Origin: Hydrogenophaga sp.
GTDB taxonomy: Bacteria > Pseudomonadota > Gammaproteobacteria > Burkholderiales > Burkholderiaceae_C
NCBI GenBank assembly: GCA_011391495.1
Contig: JAABQK010000019.1
Coordinates: 1-50,334, forward strand
Reading direction: 5' to 3'
Length of the DNA stretch: 50,334 bases
Within the stretch, counting starts at the first letter, position 1. Every line of letters begins with the position of its first letter. The translations under genes were made by a program, and so were the position numbers. Shown piece after piece: positions 34,801 to 42,100 of the stretch. The notes below the pieces were generated by a model. The model saw nothing but the letters and a program-made list of their open reading frames with translations, was not told the origin of the DNA and made no database searches.

Positions 34801-35730
34801 CAGCAACACCCGCTGGGCGCCGCGCCGCAGCTGGCGCAGCCGCAGCTCGCCGGTTTTGTGCAAGGCCTGCTGGCGCACGGCCTGCGCGACCGCGAGCGCC
34901 TGGCCAGCCCCACGCCGCCCACCGAAAGCGCGCTCTCGGCCCTGCTGCGCCTGGTGGACGCCACGCTCTGGAGCACCGACCCCGTGGGCCGTGCCGGCAA
35001 CGAACACCTGAGCCTGCTGGTGGGCCACCCGCTGGCGCTGGTGCGCGCCGAGCTGCGGCTCGAAGTGCAGTCCGATCCACAAGCCACCGCGCAGGGCGGG
35101 CTGTACCGCGCCGCGCGTGCCGAGCTGGAGCGCACGCCGCTGCCGGTGCGCCTGGGCGAGGTGCTGGCGCTGGACGACGGTCTCATGGGCTACTTCGTCA
35201 ACGACGACTACAGCCGCTTCTACCCGGTGCACGAATCGCTGGCGCCGCAGGCCCGCGCCAGCGGTCCGGGCGAAGGCTACCTGGGTTCGATGGCGCTGCC
35301 GGTGGACACCGCGGCCCACCCGGTGGAACACCCCTACATCGACCGCGCTCCGCTGGTCGACATCCGCCCTGGCCAGCGCGTGAAGTTGACCCTGGTGCTG
35401 GACCCGCGCGGTGCGGTGCACGCCACCTGCGGCTTCCTGCCGTGCAAGAAAATCGAGCTCATGCGCGAACACGTGGCGCCCGCGCTGGAGGCGCTGGCCT
35501 TCACCTTCCGCGTCGGCCCCGTGCTGGTGGACCCGGACACCATCCGCATGCCGCTGCCGGCCGAGATCGCCGGGGGCTGGAGCTGGGTGCGGCGCGTCAA
35601 TGTGACGACCTGGAAAGAAGACCCGGTGGTCAAGGCCAGCCAGGACGCGCTGCTGCCCGACACGCCGGCCTTGCTCAGCGAAGGCTGGCTCAAGCTCTCG
35701 GGGTCGATGGCCCGACCGGCCGAACCCTGA
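31882..35730 (+). CDS. uncharacterised 1282-aa protein, last gene of the DUF6603 operon
   Basis: No named family. Near the N-terminus HLHWALPDGLTRG (89-101) and TPVPDRWLVVRVQ suggest a beta sandwich. A flexible Pro/Thr/Gly linker lies near 455-480, followed by a charged coiled-coil-like stretch. Then come EPRDPVLLLRQGRRAYKHGE, RPWTPIELAWEVAWYP (710-725), and late segments resembling RARLIDTFGQFHD and MGYFVNDDYSRFYPVHES. No signal peptide, no TM, and no enzyme motif that I can defend. GTGAGG lies 7 nt upstream of the ATG. Its 3' end overlaps the convergent rhomboid-like gene by 41 bp. Probably a large structural component acting with the giant protein. Confidence 0.8.
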   Translation: MAQRLFQTEMLARNLAMAQGVAPSTVLDWDAGAWHGARVLVPIVVEALPVAPSAAAASQWAAVAVDPLQADAARPQPFDTVTGRPAGVHLHWALPDGLTRGERGSAPADVPLTASAQASTEQPENRDTSRTTFTPVPDRWLVVRVQAGATQTAPRRAAAWVVSGALDPARRRAVPLADWREDREHAAPAVTAMGPGDPTFAVYYDNTQNLLAFHDPLKDVAAGPLTYLVCGWYARLADDPLHAPTIESRWMGVLQRLGWSVDQGVLAQLRKQAQAAHYKDVLKGADTAASKDGVTVSGLGADDSTQRKVSLGTGAVKFLQHKDRRATSGPALYAKQRLFEPYWPRQLLCHGTVYDVAWGGRGGGFDHAGAGVPPPGSVGLAVGNTASQALAALAAHESGDPSMARLLDAFATGALSDLSQQSGLARLESQLHAEDFSSLPGGFVVDQIQQGDAFAPASGAETPAPPRTTTPSGGGVSRGDKYTAAEIKVQRSFYKAGASLHELQQRMEEGPQKPRTQPGKAPTAQARATETVRRAMPRWFEPRDPVLLLRQGRRAYKHGEDHVIDGTLSCRISGQTINQLSVNAAREAAYAGERSQLVDVLGSDLSTDDLQSGQIPAECGALFFETLLLDPTSVTVAGHVAAQRAARLVLAPGVKARPITAAEAGQRVQVEQSLLLIAALDPLIDMQALAALSNLRGTRPHPLSQRLWCRPWTPIELAWEVAWYPSPGAERDWALQQTDFALRSGVPTGTEGDPAFTLRGRSLLTPAVARTLERQLKRFLDDEAKGARDEATPSEEADLARVMGEFAQLDVLGASLSGLHDAMMARIPVPGLNGTPAPDAWQPLPGATALWLLRAGHLRVRRARLIDTFGQFHDVADTVLNAPVRGEDLVSRAGPAFLAMPPRVQEPARLMFRLLDAADDAREATRERSPVCGWLVPDHMDEAVEVFDATGQARGQLQPADDGRTLEWQGVPGQQHPLGAAPQLAQPQLAGFVQGLLAHGLRDRERLASPTPPTESALSALLRLVDATLWSTDPVGRAGNEHLSLLVGHPLALVRAELRLEVQSDPQATAQGGLYRAARAELERTPLPVRLGEVLALDDGLMGYFVNDDYSRFYPVHESLAPQARASGPGEGYLGSMALPVDTAAHPVEHPYIDRAPLVDIRPGQRVKLTLVLDPRGAVHATCGFLPCKKIELMREHVAPALEALAFTFRVGPVLVDPDTIRMPLPAEIAGGWSWVRRVNVTTWKEDPVVKASQDALLPDTPALLSEGWLKLSGSMARPAEP

Positions 35731-36319
35731 GCGCGCCCGGCCCGCGACGCCAGGCCGCGGCCAGGCCCAGCAACAGGCCCCAGAACGCCCCCGACAGGTG
35801 GGCGGCCTGCACCACCGACATCTCGTTGGCCGAATCCCACACCACGGGGGACGACCAGCCGTGTTCCAGCAGCAGCTTGCCCAGCAGGGCGAGCGCCAGC
35901 AGGCTGCCCCAGCGGCGGGCCTTGGGTACTTCGATGCGCCGCAGCATCAGGTGCACCGCGAGCACCATGGCACCGGCGTGCAGCAGGCCCGCGAGTCCGA
36001 CCGCATAGCCGACCTGCGGCCACCACAGCAAGGTGGCCTGGGTCAGCGGCCATGCCAGCAGCCAGGCCAGGGTGCAGGCGATGGGTGGGCGCACGATCCA
36101 GGCAAATGCGGTCAGCAGGCCCAGGGCCAGCTGGTTGCTGATCAGGTGCGGCGTGTTCATGTGCACCCAGGCGCTGGTCCACAGTGTCCAGGGCTGGTTG
36201 AGCCAGTCGTCCGCGTGCCAGGTCAGGGACGTGACCATGCCCTCGCGCGCCCACCACAGCAGCATGCTGGCCACGCCGTGCAGCGCGCACAGCAGCAGCC
36301 AGCTGCGCGAAGGCTTCAT
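35690..36319 (-). CDS. rhombosortase-like rhomboid family protein lacking the catalytic Ser
   Basis: A 209-aa membrane protein with about six TM segments and the rhombosortase layout: WVHMNTPHLISNQ (51-63, with H/N near the active-site roof), GLAGLLHAG (108-116) and AAHLSG with H174, the catalytic-dyad His. Rhomboid proteases need GxSG; here residue 110 is Ala (codon GCG), so proteolysis by the standard Ser-His dyad is not expected. It may be a pseudoprotease of the iRhom/Derlin kind or a recently inactivated gene. The start overlaps the glnE stop (ATGA). The C-terminus overlaps the giant operon's last gene tail to tail. Confidence 0.8.
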   Translation of the reverse strand: MKPSRSWLLLCALHGVASMLLWWAREGMVTSLTWHADDWLNQPWTLWTSAWVHMNTPHLISNQLALGLLTAFAWIVRPPIACTLAWLLAWPLTQATLLWWPQVGYAVGLAGLLHAGAMVLAVHLMLRRIEVPKARRWGSLLALALLGKLLLEHGWSSPVVWDSANEMSVVQAAHLSGAFWGLLLGLAAAWRRGPGALRVRPVGPSTPRA

Positions 36320-39159
36320 GCCGCTGTGCTGGCCGGGTTGCCCAGCACGTGCTGCCACAGTGCCTGCACCGCCGCGGCCTCGGCGGCCACCAGCGCCGTG
36401 TCCACCTGCGTGGGTGCTTCGTCCAGCCGCGCCGTGTGCTGGATCTGGCGCAGCACACGGTAGGCGCGCGAGGCCGCCTCACCCATGCCGGGAGCCAGCA
36501 GGCCGACGCGCTCGGCGCGCAGCAGCAGGTCGATGTTGCCGCTGTTGGCGCGCAGCTCGGGGTGGGTGCGCGATTGCGAGAGCACCAGATACTGCACGAC
36601 GAACTCCACGTCCACCATGCCGCCCACGCTGTGCTTCACGTCGAACATCGAGCCGCGCACCGGGTGCGCGGCCCGCACCTTCTCGCGCATCGCCACGATC
36701 TCGGCGGCCAGCGCGGCCGCATCGCGTTCGGCGGTGATCACCGCCTCGCGCACCGCATCGAAGCGGGTCGCCATCTCGGGGCTGCCCAGCACGAACCGGG
36801 CGCGTGTCATGGCCTGATGCTCCCAGGTCCAGGCGGTGTTGCTGCCGCGCTGCTGCTGGTAGTTGGCGTAGGCGGTGAAGCTGGTGACCAGCAGGCCCGA
36901 GTTGCCGTTGGGCCGCAAGGCGGTGTCGATCTCGAACAGGTCACCCTCGCCGGTCTTCACCGTCAGCCAGTTGATCATCTTGCGCACAAACGCGGCGTAG
37001 ATCTCGCCCGCGTTTTCATGTTCGTCCTCGTACACGAACACGATGTCCAGATCGCTGCCATAGCCCAGCTCCTTGCCGCCGAGCTTGCCGTAGCCAATGA
37101 TGGCGAAGCTGGGCGCGTCACGGTGGCGGCTTTTCAGGCGGGCCCAGCACCAGCGCGCGGTGGTGCGCAGCACGGCGTCGGCCAGGGCGGACAGATCGTC
37201 GGCCACCTGCTCCACGCTGAGCACCTTCTCCACATCGCGCGCCAGCGTGCGGAACACCTCGGCGTGGTGGGCCCGGCGCAGCAGGTTGAGCAGGCCCTCT
37301 TCATCGTCTTCGCCGGTGGACTGCAGCGCAGCGCGGCGCGCTTCGAGTTCGCCTTCGAACTGCGCGGCGTCGAAGCGGTCGGTCAGCAGTTGCTGGCTGG
37401 CCAGTTCGTCGATCACGCCCGGGTGCTGCAACAGGTAGCGCGCCGGCCATTTGGCCGCGCCCAGCAGGCGCAGCAGACGCTCGTGCACCGAAGGCCGCTC
37501 CTGCAGCAGGGCGAGGTAGCTTTCGCGGCGCAGCAGCGGCTCGATCCAGTCGGCCAGGCGCAGCGCAGCCTGTTCGTTGACGCGGCCTTCTTCCAGCCAG
37601 GCACCGGTGCGCTCGACCAGCCGCACCAGCCGCACGCGCGCGTCTTCGCGCAGGGCCAGCACGCGCGGGTGTTCGCACCACTGCGCCACCTTGGCCGCAA
37701 AGGCCTCGGGCAGGCGGGGCAGCACACCCTGCAGGTCTTCGACCGCGCTGCGACCAGCGCCGTTCTTGCCGTTGCAGCCCTTGCCGTTGCAGCCACCGTT
37801 GGTGGGGCCGCCGAGCAGGGTGTCGAACTCCTGCGCCACCACCTCGCGGTGTGCGTCCAGCGCGTGCAGGAACTCGCACACATCGGCACAGCCCATGCTG
37901 GCGGCGATCCAGTTCAGGTCGTCGTCGCGCGTGGGCATCACATGGGTCTGCTGGTCGTCCAGGTACTGAATGCGGTGTTCGACGCGGCGCAGGAAGTCGT
38001 AGGCGCGGGCCAGGGCATCGGCCGTGGCCTGGGGCATCAGGCTGGCGCGGCACAGGCGTTGCAGGGCGTCGAGCGTGGGCCGTTTGCGCAGCTCCGGAAA
38101 CTGGCCGCCGCGCACCACCTGCAGCAGCTGCACGGTGAACTCGATTTCGCGGATGCCGCCTCGCGAGAGCTTCACGTCGTTGGCCCGGCCCGGGTTGCCC
38201 GCGGCGCGCTTGGAGGCGTGATCGCGGATCTGGCGGTGCAGGCTGCGCAGCGCGTCGAACACGTTGTAGTCGAGGTAGCGGCGGAAGACAAAGGGCAGCA
38301 CCGCACCGCGCAGGGCGCTGGCGCTCTTGTCCTGCACGCAGGACAGCGGCGCGATCACACGGCTCTTGAGCCAGGCAAAGCGTTCCCATTCGCGGCCCTG
38401 CACCAGGAAATACTCCTCCAGCGCGCCGAGCGAAACGGCGCTCGGGCCGGAGTTGCCGTTGGGCCGCAGCGCCAGGTCGACCCGGAACACGTTGCCGTGT
38501 TCGGTGGTCTCACCGACGGTGTTGTAGATGTGCTTGACAGCCTTGGCGAAGTACTCGTGGTTGCTGATGCGGTTGCGACCCTCGGCGTTGCCCGCGGTCT
38601 CACCGTCCTGGTCGTACACATAGATCAGGTCAATGTCGCTCGACACGTTGAGCTCGCGCGCTCCGAGCTTGCCCATGCCGATGACCCACAGTTGCGCGCG
38701 CTGGGGGGGGGCCGCCACCTTCCCCGCTGTCTCGGCCAGCGGTGCCCCGAACAGGCCGTCGAGCTCGGCAAATGCCAGCGTGCAGGCGGCGTCCAGCGCC
38801 AGCTCGGCCAGCTCGGTGACGGCGCGCGTGACCACCGCCAGTGGCGCGTCCTGCTCACAATCCAGCACCACCAGGCGTTCCAGCACCAGCTGGCGCAGCA
38901 CCCGCAGTGCGGCCGGCATCGCCAGGCCACGCGCGAGCAGCCGGTCCAGGCAGACCTGCATGCTGGCGTGCACCGGCTCGCCGGGGGGCAGGCAGGCGAT
39001 TTCGCCGGCGTAGCGGCGACGCACGCGCTGCACAAAGCGGGAGTGTTCAGCCTGGCGGTCGGCCAGCGACAGGCGCGGACAGGGCCGGGCCGGCGCGTTC
39101 ACATCTGTTGACAAAGGGGCGTTGCCCGCTGCGGAACCTGTGGTGTGGCTGGCCGTCAT
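36316..39159 (-). CDS. glnE: bifunctional glutamine synthetase adenylyltransferase/deadenylase
   Basis: GlnE adjusts glutamine synthetase by adding and removing AMP according to nitrogen status signalled through PII. The protein is 947 aa, the usual length. Both nucleotidyltransferase halves are visible: GMGKLGARELNVSSDIDLIY in the N-terminal deadenylase half and GYGKLGGKELGYGSDLDIVF in the C-terminal adenylylase half, each with DxD metal ligands, plus ALRPNGNSG in both. Between the halves there is a low-complexity Asn/Gly/Cys/Lys linker near residue 455 made by a 15-bp tandem repeat. The start codon is only 14 bp from the divergent yhdP ATG; a later start around residue 20 is possible. Confidence 0.97.
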   Translation of the reverse strand: MTASHTTGSAAGNAPLSTDVNAPARPCPRLSLADRQAEHSRFVQRVRRRYAGEIACLPPGEPVHASMQVCLDRLLARGLAMPAALRVLRQLVLERLVVLDCEQDAPLAVVTRAVTELAELALDAACTLAFAELDGLFGAPLAETAGKVAAPPQRAQLWVIGMGKLGARELNVSSDIDLIYVYDQDGETAGNAEGRNRISNHEYFAKAVKHIYNTVGETTEHGNVFRVDLALRPNGNSGPSAVSLGALEEYFLVQGREWERFAWLKSRVIAPLSCVQDKSASALRGAVLPFVFRRYLDYNVFDALRSLHRQIRDHASKRAAGNPGRANDVKLSRGGIREIEFTVQLLQVVRGGQFPELRKRPTLDALQRLCRASLMPQATADALARAYDFLRRVEHRIQYLDDQQTHVMPTRDDDLNWIAASMGCADVCEFLHALDAHREVVAQEFDTLLGGPTNGGCNGKGCNGKNGAGRSAVEDLQGVLPRLPEAFAAKVAQWCEHPRVLALREDARVRLVRLVERTGAWLEEGRVNEQAALRLADWIEPLLRRESYLALLQERPSVHERLLRLLGAAKWPARYLLQHPGVIDELASQQLLTDRFDAAQFEGELEARRAALQSTGEDDEEGLLNLLRRAHHAEVFRTLARDVEKVLSVEQVADDLSALADAVLRTTARWCWARLKSRHRDAPSFAIIGYGKLGGKELGYGSDLDIVFVYEDEHENAGEIYAAFVRKMINWLTVKTGEGDLFEIDTALRPNGNSGLLVTSFTAYANYQQQRGSNTAWTWEHQAMTRARFVLGSPEMATRFDAVREAVITAERDAAALAAEIVAMREKVRAAHPVRGSMFDVKHSVGGMVDVEFVVQYLVLSQSRTHPELRANSGNIDLLLRAERVGLLAPGMGEAASRAYRVLRQIQHTARLDEAPTQVDTALVAAEAAAVQALWQHVLGNPASTAA
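37766..37795. repeat. 15-bp tandem direct repeat inside glnE
   Basis: Two copies of TTGCCGTTGCAGCC[C/A] lie head to tail, followed and preceded by partial copies. They encode NGKGC/NGG-type residues in the linker between the two GlnE halves. The length is a multiple of three, so copy-number change would keep the frame. Confidence 0.7.
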
Positions 39160-39173
39160 AATTTGCGGTGGAC

Positions 39174-42100
39174 ATGAATCAAAGCCCGGCGCCTATCGCA
39201 TCAGCCCCGCGAACACTCAAAACATTCTCCGTGGTGACGCGGTTGCTGCTGTGGCTGGTGCTGGCGGTCTGGGGGCTGTTCGCGCTGACCTGGGGCGCCT
39301 TGCATCTGGTCATTGTGCCCCGAATCGACGACTGGCGCCCCACGCTGGAGCGCTGGGCCAGCACCACCGTAGGGGTACCGATCCGGGTGGGTGAGATCGT
39401 CGCCGAGTCCCGCGGGGATGAGCAGGGGATGCTGCCGGCCTTCATGCCCTCTTTCGAATTGCGCGACGTGCGCCTGTTTGACGCCCAGGGGCGCGTGGCG
39501 CTGCAGTTGCCTCTGGTGCGCACCGCGCTGTCGGTGGGTTCGCTCTGGCGGCTGAGCTTCGAGCAGGTGGTGATCGACCAGCCGGTGCTTGATGTGCGGC
39601 GCACTTCCCAGGGCCGCATCGAGGTGGCCGGGCTCGATCTCTCGGGTCCCGACAGTGGCGACGGCGGCGCTGCCGACTGGTTTTTTTCGCAGGCCGAGTT
39701 TGTCATCCGGGGCGGCACGGTGCGCTGGACCGACGACCTGCGCGCGCAGCCGCCGCTGGCACTGGATGCGCTGGACCTGGTGGTGCGCAACACCGCGCGC
39801 ACGCACCAGATCCGTCTCGACGCCACACCGCCCACCGGGTGGGGCGATCGCCTGAGCCTGCGCGGGCTGTTTCGTGAACCGCTGCTCAGCCTGCGCCGCG
39901 CCGGCGCTGCCAGGCCGGCGCCCTGGCAGCGCTGGGATGGTGAGTTGTACGTGGACTTCCCGCGCGCCGACGTGGCGCAGCTGCGCGCCTACGTGAACCT
40001 GTCGGACTGGGGGGTGGAGCTGCGCTCCGGGCGCGGTGCGCTGCGTGGCTGGGCCGATGTGTCGCGCGGACGGATCGGCGGCGTCACGCTGGACCTGGCG
40101 CTGCAAGGCGTGGATGTGCAGCTCGGCGCACAGTTGGCGCCTTTGCTGCTGGACGATCTGGGTGGCCGGCTGGCCGCCCGGTGGGACGATGCCGGCTTTG
40201 GCCTGAGCACCGACGACCTGCGCTTTCGCACCCGCGAGGGGCAGGTCTGGCCGGGCGGGCGGGTGGAGGTGAAACACAGCGCCGCGGCCAAGGGCCGCGG
40301 CGCCAGCGCGGCGCTGGCCGTCGACCGGCTGGATCTGGCGGCCCTCTCGGCCATTGCCACGCGCCTGCCGTTCTCCAGTGCCACCCACCAGGTGCTGGCC
40401 ACGCTGCAGCCCGCCGGGCAGTTGGAGAGCTTCTCGGCCCGCTGGCAGGACGAGGCGCGTGCGGCCCCGGCGACCGGCTCGCCGACCTGGCCCGACTGGA
40501 CGCGCGGCAGCTACAACGCCAAGGGCCGTGTCGTGGGGCTCGCCCTGGCCGCCCAGCCGAGCGAGCAGCTGGCGGCATCGGGCCGTTTCCCCCGGCCCGG
40601 GCGACCCGGCATCTCGGGCGCCACGGTGGACTTTGACCTCGACCACCAGGGAGGGCGTGCCCGTCTCAGCATCGCCCAGGGCGCGCTGGACCTGCCCGGC
40701 GTGTTCGAGGAGAGCCGCCTGCCGATCGACCGGCTGACGAGCGATCTGACCTGGCGCCTGGAGGGCGAGCGCATCGAGGTTCAGCTGGACCAGCTGCAGA
40801 TGGCCAATGCCGACGCCGAGGGCACGGCGCAGCTGCGCTGGCACACCAGCGACCCGGCGCGCAGCAGCGCCCGCTCGCGTTTCCCCGGTGTGCTGGACCT
40901 GACGGCCACGCTCACACGCGCCGACGCGACCCGCGTGCACCGCTACCTGCCCCTGAGCGTGGGCCCCGAGGCGCGCCGCTACGTGCGCGAAGCGGTGCGT
41001 GCCGGCACGGCCAGCCGGGTGGACTTCCGGATGCAGGGCGAGGTGTACGACATGCCCTTCGAAACCCCCGATGCCGCTGGCGAATTCCGCATCGGTGCAC
41101 AACTGCAGGCGGTGGACTTTGTGTATGTGCCGCCCTACCTGCAGGCGGCGGACGACGCCTCCTGGCCGGGCTTGCGCGGCGTCTCGGGCGAACTGGTGCT
41201 CGATCGCACCGCATTGCGCCTGAAGGGGCTGGGTTCGGGCCTGGAGGGCGCGCCCAATGTGCGCCTGAGCCAGGCCGACATCACGATCGACAACCTGGCC
41301 CATACCAGCACCCTGGTGGTCAGCGCACGCGCCCTCGGGCCGGCCAGCGAGGTGCTGGGCTTTGTGCGCAACAGCCCGGTGAACTTCATGACCGCTCAGG
41401 CGCTGGCGCGCGCGCGCATCGACGGGCCGGCCGCCGTGCAGTTCCGCCTGAACCTGCCGCTGTACAACGTCGCCAGCACCGGGGTGGCCGGCACCGTGCA
41501 GTTCGCCGGCAACGATGTGCAGATCAGCCCCGACTCCCCGCTGCTCGGGCGCGCCACCGGCCTGCTGCAGTTCAGCGAGAAGGGCTTCACCCTGACGGGT
41601 GCCCAGGCTCGCCTGTATGGCGGAGAAGCCCGCTTCGAGGGGGGCATGCGGCCCGATGCCGGCGGTGTGCCGCGGGTGCAGTTCCGGGGCCAGGGTGTGG
41701 CCAGTGCCGAAGGCCTGCGCGGGGCCGGGCTGGGCTTCGTCTCGCGCCTGTTCCAGAGCGCCAGCGGCAGCACCGCCTACACCGCGCAACTGGACTTTCG
41801 CGCGGGTGTGCCCGAGCTGCGGGTCAGCAGCAACCTGCAGGGCATGACGATCAACCTGCCGGCGCCGCTGGGCAAGCCGGCCGATGCCAGTCTGCCACTG
41901 CGCTTTGACAGCACGGTGCTGTCGGAACTTGACGGCGTGGCCCGCACCGACCGCCTGACGGTCCAGCTCGGCTCGCCGCTGGCGCCGCTGGCCGACCTGC
42001 AATACGAGCGCGACATCACCGGTGCCGAGCCGCGCGTGCTGCGTGGCAGCGTGGCGGTGGGCCTGGACGGTGGCGAAGCCGCTCCGTTGCCGGCGGCGGG

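Noticed and set aside
16816..35730. A type VI secretion cluster or a classical eCIS/R-type pyocin
   Set aside because: Only an Hcp-like protein is present. No sheath, baseplate, spike (VgrG/PAAR), ATPase or tape-measure protein is recognisable.
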